A DNA stretch of 64,000 nt. It comes from Bog-950 sp044225825 (lineage in GTDB: Bacteria; Bacteroidota; Bacteroidia; Chitinophagales; LD1). A program made the translations under genes and the position numbers. The stretch spans positions 62,001-126,000 of the forward strand of contig JBGAIB010000002.1 in NCBI GenBank assembly GCA_044225825.1, read 5' to 3'. This document shows, piece by piece, positions 27,937 to 36,573 of this stretch. The notes beneath the pieces are model-generated. The model did not search any database and was not told where the DNA came from. It worked only from the letters and a program-made list of their open reading frames with translations. Each line of letters opens with the position of its first letter. Within the stretch, counting starts at the first letter, position 1.

Positions 27937-29985
27937 ATGCGCAACGCAACAGCCTATATAATTTTAGTTCTTCTGCTTTCAGGCCTTTGCCCCTCGGCAC
28001 TGCAGGCACAAACCGTTAATCAACTGTTGAAGGCCGGCGATAAAAAGTTTTCGGATGGCGAATACTTTGCCGCTGCCCAATACTACGAGGACGCCGCCAA
28101 AAAAGATCCCGAAAATCCTGAACTGTATTATAAGCTTGGCGATGCCTCGCGCATGTTCAATGATTATGCAGGTGCAGCAGCAGCCTATCGCATGGTTGCC
28201 AAGTACGATAAAACCAACCAGTTTCCGCTTACCCAATTCTGGCTGGGTTTAACACTGCGCAGCATTTGCGAATGTAAAACCGAAGATGCCCTGGCAGCTT
28301 TCAAAAAGTTCAGAAACAAATACAAGAAGAAAGACTATTACAGCGCTAAAGCACAACAGGAAATGGAATCCTGCGCCTGGGTAATTGACCATCAACAACA
28401 GGTGGATTCTATTAAAATCGAACACCTCGGCAAAGAAATAAACACCACCAAATCGGAGTTTAATCCTATCCCGGTGTTTCCCGACAGGCTGCAGTTTTCC
28501 TCCTTGCGCAACATCAGCGGCGATGAGAAAAATGAAAAATACCTCACCCGCATTTACAACCAGCCGCCAAATCCTGCTCCGGTATATACCCCTAATGGTG
28601 TAAACGAAAGTCTGCATGTGGGCAATGGTGCTTACACCGCAGATAGCAAACGCTTCTTTTTTACCCAGTGCGAACAGAAGGATGCCACCCATACCCGCTG
28701 TGATATCTATGTTACCCGTTACGAAAATTTTAAATGGACCGACGCAGAAAAGCTGAGCGACCACGTTAACGATCCCTCGTCTACCAATACACAGCCTTCC
28801 GTGGGCTACGATAAACAGGGAAATGAAGTGTTGTTCTTTGCCTCCGACCGCACCGGCGGACAGGGCAATATGGATATCTGGATGGCGCGCTTAAAAGCGG
28901 ATGGCACGTATGAGCATGCCGTAAATGCAGGCGCTGCCTTAAACACGCAGGGCAACGAGATCACACCGTTCTACGATGTAAATGATAAGAAGCTGTTCTT
29001 CAGCAGCGACTGGCACTATGGCTTCGGAGCTTACGATATTTTTGAAACCACCGGCGAATACACCACCTGGAGCAAACCTCAAAACCTGCTGATGCCTGTT
29101 AACTCGCCTCAAAACGATTTATACTATACCCGCGCCGGCGATGATGCAAAAGCATATCTCACCAGCAACCGCAAAGGCAGTTACTTTATTGAAGCCGAAA
29201 CCTGTTGCAACGATATCTATGCTTACAAAACCAATCCCAAAATCGAAAAGCGCGATACCCCGGTTGTAGTGAACAACGTAACACCACTTGATACCCCGCA
29301 TTCTACCCCACCTATTGTAACCATCGATACACCAATTACCACCGCCCCGGTAGTTACTACAATAACCACCCCCGTAGAACCGCGTAAGTTTATTGATGAA
29401 TCAACCCGGAAAATAAAACAGCTGCTACCGGTAACGCTGTATTTCCATAACGACGAACCCGATGCTAAAACCCTTAGCGATACGACCAAACTGGATTATC
29501 GCCAAACCTATGAAGCCTACTCCCTGCTCCGCAACGAATACGCACGCGAGTATCCCAAATCGCTGAAAAAGGAAGAACGGGCTGAAGGAGACAAACAAAT
29601 AACAGAGCTGTTTACCAATAAAGTTGACAAGGGTTATTACGATCTGGTAGCCTTTACCTCGCAGTTGCTGGGCCTGCTAGAAAGTGGTAACAAGTTGGAA
29701 GTCACCATAAAAGGTTATTGCTCACCTCTTAACTTCAACGAGTATAACGTTAAGCTCGGCTACAGGCGTGTTGCATCCTTACGCAATTATTTCTTCCATT
29801 ATCGCGAAGGCATCTTACTTCCTTACATCGCAAGCGGCGCCCTCACTCTTAAAAACGAATCGATGGGTGAAGAAACCGCAGCTAAAACCATCAGCGATAA
29901 TCGCGAAGACAAACCCAATTCAGTTTACAATCCTGCCGCTGCAGTCGAACGTCGTGTAGAGATTGTTTCAGTTGAACTGAAATAA
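27937..29985 (+). CDS. PorE-like TPR/propeller/OmpA protein
   Basis: 682 residues. Signal peptide, then TPR-like helices (about 25-150), a PD40/WD40-like propeller (about 190-420) with FFASDRTGGQGNMDIW and LFFSSDWHYGFGAYDI, a Pro/Thr-rich linker of about 50 residues, and a C-terminal OmpA-like peptidoglycan-binding domain (VTIKGYCSPLNFNEYN, R-VASLRNYF). This is the architecture of PorE-type periplasmic T9SS proteins. Downstream of the adhesin and PorP it probably tethers that export complex to the wall. The ATG 5 nt past the PorP stop is used rather than an upstream overlapping one. Confidence 0.88.
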   Translation: MRNATAYIILVLLLSGLCPSALQAQTVNQLLKAGDKKFSDGEYFAAAQYYEDAAKKDPENPELYYKLGDASRMFNDYAGAAAAYRMVAKYDKTNQFPLTQFWLGLTLRSICECKTEDALAAFKKFRNKYKKKDYYSAKAQQEMESCAWVIDHQQQVDSIKIEHLGKEINTTKSEFNPIPVFPDRLQFSSLRNISGDEKNEKYLTRIYNQPPNPAPVYTPNGVNESLHVGNGAYTADSKRFFFTQCEQKDATHTRCDIYVTRYENFKWTDAEKLSDHVNDPSSTNTQPSVGYDKQGNEVLFFASDRTGGQGNMDIWMARLKADGTYEHAVNAGAALNTQGNEITPFYDVNDKKLFFSSDWHYGFGAYDIFETTGEYTTWSKPQNLLMPVNSPQNDLYYTRAGDDAKAYLTSNRKGSYFIEAETCCNDIYAYKTNPKIEKRDTPVVVNNVTPLDTPHSTPPIVTIDTPITTAPVVTTITTPVEPRKFIDESTRKIKQLLPVTLYFHNDEPDAKTLSDTTKLDYRQTYEAYSLLRNEYAREYPKSLKKEERAEGDKQITELFTNKVDKGYYDLVAFTSQLLGLLESGNKLEVTIKGYCSPLNFNEYNVKLGYRRVASLRNYFFHYREGILLPYIASGALTLKNESMGEETAAKTISDNREDKPNSVYNPAAAVERRVEIVSVELK

Positions 29986-30057
29986 GCAGTATTAGTTGAA
30001 CGTAAAGCAAGTGCTAAGGCATCTAAATCTTTAGCGTGTAACTTTTGCGCGAAAGTT

Positions 30058-30065
30058 TATCTTTG
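30058..30065 (+). promoter_or_regulatory. -7 promoter element 4 nt before rluB-like GTG
   Basis: TATCTTTG, exact TAnnTTTG, with only ACGC between it and the GTG at 30070. The start site would fall at or one base before the GTG. Confidence 0.5.
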
Positions 30066-30069
30066 ACGC

Positions 30070-31290
30070 GTGCGAAAAGATTTTTCTGATAATTCCGGCG
30101 ATAAGCCTTCCAAGCCCCGCTTTAAAAAGACGGTTGCGAAAACCGCCATACAGGAAGGCGATAAAAAATTCAGTAAGCCTAAGAAGGCCTTTGCCAAATT
30201 TGAGGGAGATGCTCCTAAGAAGTTTGTAAAGAAAAAACCTGCTGCCGGTAAGGACGATGCACCTGCCGGAGAGTTTAAGAAAAAAGCATTTTCAAAATTC
30301 GGTGATAAGCCTGCAAAAAAGTTCGGTAAAAAAACCGCACCATTTTCCGATGGCGCTCCCGAAAAGAAATTCAGAAAAAAACCTGCTGCTGATTTCGCCG
30401 GGCCCAAACCTGCCAAAGCATCAGGCATACCTTATAAAAAGCGCCGTAAGTTTGATGGCGTTGCTGAAGAAGCAAAGGAATTCTTCAATAAAAAGTTTTC
30501 GAAAGAGCGTGAAGAAGAAGACAGCGTCTACAGCCCCGATGCGGTGCAGAGCGATGAAATTCGCCTGAATAAATATCTCAGCCATGCAGGCATAGCTTCG
30601 CGCCGTAAAGCCGATGAGCTGATTAAAGAAGGAAAAGTTAAAGTAAACGGCACTGTAGTAACCGAAATGGGTTACAAGGTTACCGCTAAGGATAAAGTAG
30701 AGTTTGATGGCAAGAACCTGAGCCTGGAGAAGAAATTCTACGTGCTGCTGAACAAACCAAAGGACTTTATTACCACCGTTAACGACGAGCGCGGCCGCAA
30801 AACCGTAATGGATTTAATACGCAGCGCTTACCCGCAAATGAAAACGCCTATTAAACCGCGTTTGTATCCCGTGGGTCGTTTAGATCGCAACACCACTGGT
30901 GTACTACTCATTACCAACGATGGCGAACTGGCTCAAAAGTTAACCCACCCCAGCAGCGAAGTGCAAAAAATCTATCATGTAATTCTCGACAAGAAATTAC
31001 TGATGGAAGACTTCGAAAAAATTGCCGAAGGTGGTGTAGTGCTCGAGGACGGTATTGCCGAGGTTGATGAAATAGCTTACCCCAATCCAAAAAACAAAGC
31101 CGAAATAGGCATACAGATTCACACCGGCAAAAACCGTTTCGTGCGCCGCATATTCGAAGCGCTCGGCTACGAGGTAATGAAACTGGATCGTGTGTTTTTT
31201 GCAGGGCTAACCAAAAAGGATCTGGCGCGTGGCCGCTGGCGTTTCCTGGAGGAATCGGAAGTCCGCAATCTCAAGCACTTCTCTAAATAA
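30070..31290 (+). CDS. 23S/16S rRNA pseudouridine synthase, RluB/RsuA family
   Basis: 406 residues. A lysine-rich disordered arm (about 1-155) with repeated FKKK and KPA patterns is followed by an S4 RNA-binding domain (IRLNKYLSHAGIASRRKAD, about 164-210) and the RsuA/RluB catalytic domain. The catalytic aspartate is D272 in VGRLDRNTTG. It isomerises specific rRNA uridines. The GTG start is the only early start in frame. Long basic arms on this enzyme are common in Bacteroidota. The gene is monocistronic and converges on gldD, 6 nt apart. Confidence 0.9.
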   Translation: MRKDFSDNSGDKPSKPRFKKTVAKTAIQEGDKKFSKPKKAFAKFEGDAPKKFVKKKPAAGKDDAPAGEFKKKAFSKFGDKPAKKFGKKTAPFSDGAPEKKFRKKPAADFAGPKPAKASGIPYKKRRKFDGVAEEAKEFFNKKFSKEREEEDSVYSPDAVQSDEIRLNKYLSHAGIASRRKADELIKEGKVKVNGTVVTEMGYKVTAKDKVEFDGKNLSLEKKFYVLLNKPKDFITTVNDERGRKTVMDLIRSAYPQMKTPIKPRLYPVGRLDRNTTGVLLITNDGELAQKLTHPSSEVQKIYHVILDKKLLMEDFEKIAEGGVVLEDGIAEVDEIAYPNPKNKAEIGIQIHTGKNRFVRRIFEALGYEVMKLDRVFFAGLTKKDLARGRWRFLEESEVRNLKHFSK

Positions 31291-31296
31291 GCGCTC

Positions 31297-31905
31297 CTAC
31301 TTCCACTCAAATGTCTTCAGCATCTGGTGCAGGTCTTCCTTAACGAAGGCTATAACCGGTGCCATGCTGTCGCTGTTAGGCGGGTTATAAAAGTATACCG
31401 CACCGCGTATAAAGTGCTTGCTGCTATCGGTTAAAAAAAACTGGATGTTACTGGCCGCATCCCCGCTCACCTCATACAACAAACCGCCCACACCATGGTT
31501 ATTGGCTATGCGGATCTCATCAATGTAATCGGCTTTTTTGGTATGCTTATACGATAGCGTATGCGCATCTTCAATAAGGCGCGCAATGTTGGTAGTGTCA
31601 TCAATATCCTTGTAGGTAAGGTTTACCGTGCCGTTAAACGGAGGGAATACAAGATTCATCCAGCAACGCTCATCAATTTTATGGCCTTGATACATGGTAT
31701 CGTATACCACCTGGGTATACACGGGCTTTTCAAACCGGAACGGGCAATCAGCCGGATCGTATAATTCGTATTTGCGCTCCGGAAAAGCAATGCGCGGATA
31801 AGCCTTTGGTTTCGGCGTATAATCGTGGTTACCGCAGCCGGCCAATAACAAAACTACACCCGTCAACAGGCCAACCGTATAAAATAAATGTTTAAGCTCC
31901 TTCAT
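31297..31905 (-). CDS. gldD: Gliding motility lipoprotein GldD
   Basis: 202 residues with a lipoprotein signal ending LLAGC (C24). The GldD hallmarks follow: YPRIAFPERKYELY, a CPFRFEKP segment, and WMNLVFPPFNGTVNLTYK. GldD is an essential gliding/T9SS accessory lipoprotein in Flavobacterium. The gene overlaps the 3' end of gldE by 14 nt, the conserved gldE-gldD order. Confidence 0.93.
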   Translation of the reverse strand: MKELKHLFYTVGLLTGVVLLLAGCGNHDYTPKPKAYPRIAFPERKYELYDPADCPFRFEKPVYTQVVYDTMYQGHKIDERCWMNLVFPPFNGTVNLTYKDIDDTTNIARLIEDAHTLSYKHTKKADYIDEIRIANNHGVGGLLYEVSGDAASNIQFFLTDSSKHFIRGAVYFYNPPNSDSMAPVIAFVKEDLHQMLKTFEWK

Positions 31906-33244
31906 TTGTAACCTTCACCCGCTCTATGCGGTTATTTACCACGTTAATGATGGTGAATTTATAATTGCCCTTTTTTACCTCGTAACCATTGCGTGGTATA
32001 CGTCCGGCAATTTCAAGTATTAAACCGCCAATAGTCTCTGCCTCCCCCTTCACTTCATCAAAAGCGCTCGGGTCAATTTCCATCAAACGGCAGGCATCGT
32101 TCAGCGATGTTTTGCCTTCAAAAATAAAATTGCGGTCGTCCAGTTTCTTAAAATCACCGTCGGTGTTTTCGTCAAACTCATCTTTAATATCACCTACAAC
32201 TTCTTCCACAATATCTTCCAGCGTAATAATGCCGCTGGTGCCGCCGTACTCATCTACTACAATGGCCAGGTGCTTTCTGTTCTGTTGTATTTCGCGCAGC
32301 AGGTCATCAATCATTTTATTCTCGGGCACAAAAAACGGTTTGCGTACCAGGCTTTGCCAGCCAAAGTTTTCATCCTGGTTCAGGTGTTCCAGCAAATCCT
32401 TGATATTTAAAACGCCTGCGATGTTATCCAGATTGTCCTTGTAAACCGGAAACCGCGAATACCCCCATTCTTTCACGCGGTCCATTACTTCTGTAAAGTT
32501 CAAATCATAGTCCAGGGCGGCCACTTCGGTGCGCGGGCGCATAACCTGCTTTACCGTGGTATTGCCAAAATGTACAATGCCTTTCAACAGGCGGGCATCC
32601 TGTTTGCTTTCTTTTTTCTCAACGGTAATTTCAATCGCCTTATTAATCTCATCGCGGTCAATTTCGGTGTTATGTCGCTTCAGCCGTTTCTCTAAACCTT
32701 TGGTGGAGTTCACTAATACATAGTTTACAGGCGCAAGCGCTTTTACCAGCACATTGAACAGCCCCACCATCAACCGGGCAATTTTTAGCTTGTTGTGGGT
32801 AGCATACACTTTAGGGGTAGCCTCACCAAACAGTACCAGGAAGAAGGTTACAATGATCACGTTCCACAAAAACTCCAAAACAAAATCGCGTATCACAATG
32901 CCGCCGATTGTCAGGTCATGAAAATTGAACATCTCGCGGGTAATAAAATACGAGATGATCACCACGCCGATGTTTGCCAGGTTATTGGTAACAAGTATGG
33001 TGGAAAGTAAGTAGCGGGGCTTGTCAAGCAGGGTGGCAATACGCTGGTCGGTTACATTATCGCTTTCGTGCAGCGCATCAATCTCCGGCTTTGTAAGCGA
33101 AAAAAAGGCCACCTCGCTGGCACTCATCAGGGCCGAACAAAAAATAAGCACCAGTACAATACCATTAGCTATCAGTACAGCGGTGGTAGGTGGGTTAACC
33201 AGCGACTGCAATAAAACCAACAGGGGTAAGGGGCTACTATCCAA
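31892..33244 (-). CDS. gldE: GldE, CNNM/CBS transporter-associated protein
   Basis: 450 residues. Hydrophobic CNNM (DUF21) domain in the first ~190 residues with LMSASEVAFFSL, then two CBS domains (VMRPRTEVAALD, IVVDEYGGTSGIITLEDIVEEVVGDI), and a CorC/HlyC domain at the C terminus. It is the GldE paralogue of the magnesium-associated CorC family, functionally linked to GldD. The only sensible start is a TTG at 33244; homologues also begin near this point. It lies between ssb and gldD in the classic mutY-ssb-gldE-gldD block. Confidence 0.92.
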   Translation of the reverse strand: MDSSPLPLLVLLQSLVNPPTTAVLIANGIVLVLIFCSALMSASEVAFFSLTKPEIDALHESDNVTDQRIATLLDKPRYLLSTILVTNNLANIGVVIISYFITREMFNFHDLTIGGIVIRDFVLEFLWNVIIVTFFLVLFGEATPKVYATHNKLKIARLMVGLFNVLVKALAPVNYVLVNSTKGLEKRLKRHNTEIDRDEINKAIEITVEKKESKQDARLLKGIVHFGNTTVKQVMRPRTEVAALDYDLNFTEVMDRVKEWGYSRFPVYKDNLDNIAGVLNIKDLLEHLNQDENFGWQSLVRKPFFVPENKMIDDLLREIQQNRKHLAIVVDEYGGTSGIITLEDIVEEVVGDIKDEFDENTDGDFKKLDDRNFIFEGKTSLNDACRLMEIDPSAFDEVKGEAETIGGLILEIAGRIPRNGYEVKKGNYKFTIINVVNNRIERVKVTNEGA

Positions 33245-33281
33245 CGTTCAGTAAATTTATTCCATCAATCCTTCCGTTCAA

Positions 33282-33725
33282 TTAAAACGGAAGATCATCA
33301 TCTATCTGATTGCTGGAAGGTGCACTTTCGTTCATGCCCGATGAAGAATTGGATGAACTATAGGAGTTGCTGCTGCCGCCTTCCGATGTACCATCGCCGC
33401 GCTTATCCAGCATGCGGAAAGTTTCTGCAATAATTTCGGTTACGTAACGCTTGTTGCCGTCTTTGTCGTCGTATGAGCGGGTGCGTATTTTGCCTTCTAC
33501 ATAAATGCTGCTGCCTTTTTTCAGATACTTTTCAGCACGCTCAGCCATGTATTTGTTAGGCAGTTTAATGTTGTGCCAATCGGTTATATCGTTCCACTTG
33601 CCTTCTTTATCGCGGTATGATTCGGTAGTTGCCAGAGAAAATTCAGCTATTGCGCTGTCGTTCTGAAAGTGCTTCACAACAGGGTCCTTACCCAAACGGC
33701 CTATCAGTATTACTTTGTTTACCAT
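33282..33725 (-). CDS. ssb: Single-stranded DNA-binding protein
   Basis: 147 residues. OB fold from MVNKVILIGRLGKDPVV to about residue 105, a Gly/Ser/Asn-rich linker, and the acidic DDDLPF tip that recruits partner proteins. The start at MVNK is certain; the longer frame upstream is not conserved-looking. It lies between mutY and gldE. Confidence 0.96.
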   Translation of the reverse strand: MVNKVILIGRLGKDPVVKHFQNDSAIAEFSLATTESYRDKEGKWNDITDWHNIKLPNKYMAERAEKYLKKGSSIYVEGKIRTRSYDDKDGNKRYVTEIIAETFRMLDKRGDGTSEGGSSNSYSSSNSSSGMNESAPSSNQIDDDLPF

Positions 33726-33787
33726 GATGCTTGTTCTTGTATTGATTGAAAAATGAACCGCCCTTCGGCGGCGGTGCAATTATATAC

Positions 33788-34843
33788 CTAAAGTAGCGAC
33801 TTTTGATGCAAAAACAAATGAATAGTTCGCGGAAACGCGAATGATTTGATTTTTTTGATGTCAATTAGCTGAAATTCATTCGATTTTACATTACTAAAAG
33901 TTTTGCATCGTAACGTCAGAAACCGGAAGTGAATTTTTTGATGCGACAACATTTGCGTCTCCTCATGTGCAGTATTCTCCATTTCAAAAGGTCCGTCACC
34001 CAGCAGTTTTTTAATGGCGGCTTTGGGGTTTGCAGGTAAGTTAGTCTTACTCTCAATCAGCGGCAATTGATACAGGTTACGCCAAATATCGTTACCCGTA
34101 CGTTTTTGAATCAACAACTTTTTGCCATCCGTTACCAATAGATAGGTAAAGTACCGTTCTCGTATTTTGGTGCGCTTGGCGCGTACCGGCAACTCTTCCA
34201 CCAAATTACCCTTGTAGGCAACGCAAAGTTGCTGCAGGGGGCAGGTGGGGCAGGCGGGGTTTTGCGGAGTGCATACCACTGCCCCAAAGTCCATAATAGC
34301 CTGGTTATACTCACCTGTATGCGCTGGGGGCAGTTGCTCCATCGCCAGCGCAGCAAACTCTTTTTTACCTGCTGTAGTGTCCCAGGGGGTGGCTATGCCG
34401 AATACACGGGCCAAAACCCGTATTACATTGCCATCCACTACGGCCTTTGCCTCGCCAAATACAAAAGAGGCAATTGCTGCAGCTGTATAATCTCCTATTC
34501 CTTTTAAAGCCTTAATCTCCTGAAAGTTGTCCGGAAACCGGCCTTTCAGAACATAGGTAATATGTTTGGCCGTACTGTGCAGGTTGCGCGCACGCGAATA
34601 ATAACCCAGGCCCTGCCATAGCTTCATCACTTCGTCCTCAGGGGCATCAGCCAGTTTTTTAACAGTTGGATATTGCTTTTTAAAGCGCAGGTAATAGGGC
34701 AGGCCCTGCTCTACCCGTGTTTGCTGCAGTATGATCTCCGAAAGCCAGACCAGGTAAGGGTCCTTTTCACCCTTCCAGGGCATTTGCCGGTCGTTAACGT
34801 TTCTGTTCCAACGCAATAAAAAACCGGAAAATTCATTATTCAT
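33788..34843 (-). CDS. mutY: A/G-specific adenine glycosylase
   Basis: 351 residues removing adenine opposite 8-oxoguanine. The HhH-GPD domain shows the catalytic Glu in SEIILQQTRV, the LKGIGDYTAAAIASF hairpin and the Asp in AVVDGNVIRVLAR, then four iron-sulfur cysteines in CTPQNPACPTCPLQQLC. A C-terminal NUDIX-like domain recognises 8-oxoG. First gene of the mutY-ssb-gldE-gldD block, divergent from the HU gene. Confidence 0.96.
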   Translation of the reverse strand: MNNEFSGFLLRWNRNVNDRQMPWKGEKDPYLVWLSEIILQQTRVEQGLPYYLRFKKQYPTVKKLADAPEDEVMKLWQGLGYYSRARNLHSTAKHITYVLKGRFPDNFQEIKALKGIGDYTAAAIASFVFGEAKAVVDGNVIRVLARVFGIATPWDTTAGKKEFAALAMEQLPPAHTGEYNQAIMDFGAVVCTPQNPACPTCPLQQLCVAYKGNLVEELPVRAKRTKIRERYFTYLLVTDGKKLLIQKRTGNDIWRNLYQLPLIESKTNLPANPKAAIKKLLGDGPFEMENTAHEETQMLSHQKIHFRFLTLRCKTFSNVKSNEFQLIDIKKIKSFAFPRTIHLFLHQKSLL

Positions 34844-34981
34844 ATCTTATTTTAACTGAACAAAGAGGATAAATACGTGTTGTGATTATAGGCACATATT
34901 TTGTTTTCTGAAATATTTTCTATATTTATGAAAACCATCGTATTGCATTGAACCACATTTTTTAAGTTAAAATCAACGATT

Positions 34982-35284
34982 ATGAGAAAAGCCGACATTG
35001 TTACAAAGGTAGCCGACCTGACCGGTGTTCCCAAAGTAGATGTGCTGGTTGCCCTGGAAGCCTTTTTCCGCGAGGTTAAGAATTCGCTTAAGGCTGGTGA
35101 AAACGTTTACGTGAGAGGTTTCGGGAGCTTTATTACTAAAAAGAGAGCGAAGAAGATAGGTCGCATCATAAAGCGCAACGAGGCAATCGTAATTCCGGAG
35201 CATTACATCCCGGCTTTTAAACCGGCCAAAACGTTTGTGGACGCCGTTAAAAAGGGCCGTAGTAAGCCAGAAGAAACCAAATAA
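34982..35284 (+). CDS. HU/IHF-family DNA-binding protein
   Basis: 100 residues. The HU fold starts MRKADIVTKVADLTGV, includes GENVYVRGFGSF, and the DNA-binding arm region ends in PAFKPAKTFVDAV. It bends DNA in the nucleoid. The sequence is one of the more divergent HU forms that Bacteroidota carry in several copies. Monocistronic with its own terminator; upstream AT-rich DNA holds no exact promoter match. Confidence 0.93.
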   Translation: MRKADIVTKVADLTGVPKVDVLVALEAFFREVKNSLKAGENVYVRGFGSFITKKRAKKIGRIIKRNEAIVIPEHYIPAFKPAKTFVDAVKKGRSKPEETK

Positions 35285-35304
35285 CCCTACCCAGAAAAAA
35301 ATTA

Positions 35305-35336
35305 AACCCGGAAGCTACCCCGCTCCGGGTTTTTTC
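35305..35336 (+). terminator. Rho-independent terminator after HU gene
   Basis: Stem AACCCGGA with TCCGGGTT around an 11-nt loop, continuing into a run of T up to 35336. Confidence 0.92.
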
Positions 35337-35484
35337 ATGTCTCCACTGCACTATCCATGCAGCAAGCCCTTTATATAATATTTCCCTATTTATTATAAGT
35401 GCTTCATAATTACGCGCAAGCAGGTTCTTTTTTTATTTCTTCCGCCGGCTTATTATCCTTTGCCCCAAGGGAAAAAAGGATTGT

Positions 35485-35492
35485 TATTTTCG
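35485..35492 (+). promoter_or_regulatory. -7-like element 6 nt before start codon
   Basis: TATTTTCG, one mismatch to TAnnTTTG, followed by CGCCTC and the ATG at 35499. It predicts a leaderless or very short leader mRNA. Confidence 0.35.
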
Positions 35493-35498
35493 CGCCTC

Positions 35499-36341
35499 AT
35501 GTCGCGCAATCAAATTATCGTAATTGCTGTTTGTGCCCTTATAGGCACTGGTATTTACCTGTTTGCTCCTACACACAAGGAGCAGGTACCCGGCACCGGT
35601 ATGCAGGCCCCCATGGCGGGGGGGCACCAACAGCCCGCCGAAGCAGTAGAAAAGCTTGATATTGAAGGATATATAACCAGTGTGGACGAGCAGCTAACCG
35701 ACGCATCGGCAAAGGACAAGATAAAAAAGCTGAAGGAGATAAATTCCTTTAACGAACTGGCTGAAGAGTATAAAAAGCTCGACAAACCTATCGCAGCTGC
35801 CCATTACCTGGTAAAAGCAGCCGAACAAAGCAATACTGCCAAATCCTGGATTGCCGCCGGCGATTATAACGGGTTACTGCTGCAAACCGCCCCCGACGAG
35901 AAGGCGATTCACTTTTTAGGTGATAACGCCATCCACTGCTATGAACAAGCCGCCAATCTTGACCCCGAAAACAATGAATATAAGCTGCGTTTAGCCTCCG
36001 CTTACATCGAGGCAGGCAGCAACCCGATGCAGGGAGTAGGGATTTTGCGCGAAATGGTGGCCAAAGATTCTACAAATGTAGACGCCCAGCTGATGCTGGC
36101 CCGTTTTGGCCTGGTTTCAGGTCAATTTGATAAAGCCATTGCGCGTTTGGAAAAAGTTCTATATTTGTCGCCCCAAAATCAGGACGCCTTACTTATGTTA
36201 GGTCAGGCGTACGAGAGCATGGGAAACACCGAAAAAGCCATTGACGCCTTAACGCGTTGTGCGGCAGCGGTAAAGGAGCCGGAGGCTAAAAAAGCCATCC
36301 AGGCCCATATAGAGGAACTTAGGAAACAGAAGATTCAATAA
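35499..36341 (+). CDS. Membrane-anchored TPR protein
   Basis: 280 residues. One N-terminal membrane helix (about 5-22), a Gly/Pro/Gln linker, then TPR helices over the rest (AAHYLVKAAEQSN, AIHCYEQAANLDPENNEY, AIARLEKVLYLSPQNQDALLMLGQAYESMGNTEKAI). It is probably a periplasmic scaffold. The MSRNQII start is chosen because it directly precedes the anchor. The small ribosomal protein gene follows within 21 nt and probably shares the transcript and terminator. Confidence 0.85.
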   Translation: MSRNQIIVIAVCALIGTGIYLFAPTHKEQVPGTGMQAPMAGGHQQPAEAVEKLDIEGYITSVDEQLTDASAKDKIKKLKEINSFNELAEEYKKLDKPIAAAHYLVKAAEQSNTAKSWIAAGDYNGLLLQTAPDEKAIHFLGDNAIHCYEQAANLDPENNEYKLRLASAYIEAGSNPMQGVGILREMVAKDSTNVDAQLMLARFGLVSGQFDKAIARLEKVLYLSPQNQDALLMLGQAYESMGNTEKAIDALTRCAAAVKEPEAKKAIQAHIEELRKQKIQ

Positions 36342-36362
36342 ACATAAACTAAAACAAGAGCC

Positions 36363-36452
36363 ATGCCTTGCGGAAAAAAGAGAAAGCGTCATAAGATTGC
36401 GACACACAAGCGCAAAAAGAGACTTAGAAAGAACCGTCATAAGAAGAAGTAA
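36363..36452 (+). CDS. AURKAIP1/COX24-like small ribosomal protein
   Basis: A 29-residue protein beginning MPCGKKRKRHKIATHKRKK and ending in lysines; 19 of 29 residues are Lys, Arg or His. This matches the tiny AURKAIP1/COX24-domain proteins found throughout Bacteroidota, related to mitochondrial mS38 and mycobacterial bS22, which bind the small subunit. The assignment to a ribosomal position is inference. It is followed by a strong terminator and is far below usual ORF length cut-offs. Confidence 0.85.
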   Translation: MPCGKKRKRHKIATHKRKKRLRKNRHKKK

Positions 36453-36458
36453 TACCTG

Positions 36459-36495
36459 ATAGCGCCGGTATTTCCTTCCGGCGCTATTTCTTTTC
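36459..36495 (+). terminator. Terminator after the COX24-like gene
   Basis: Perfect 10-bp stem ATAGCGCCGG / CCGGCGCTAT with a 9-nt loop followed by TTTCTTTT. Confidence 0.9.
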
Positions 36496-36541
36496 CTCCT
36501 TTCCTTTCCTACTTCGGGTTTACCTTACTTGATTAAAAACG

Positions 36542-36559
36542 GGTCCTCCAACGAGGACC
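36542..36559 (+). promoter_or_regulatory. Leader hairpin 15 nt before the RNase G gene
   Basis: GGTCCTC-CAAC-GAGGACC, a perfect 7-bp stem with a 4-nt loop, ends 14 nt before the GTG. There is no T run, so it is not a terminator. RNase E family mRNAs in other bacteria are autoregulated through leader stem-loops; a similar role here is inference. Confidence 0.5.
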
Positions 36560-36573
36560 TCTAAACTATTTAT

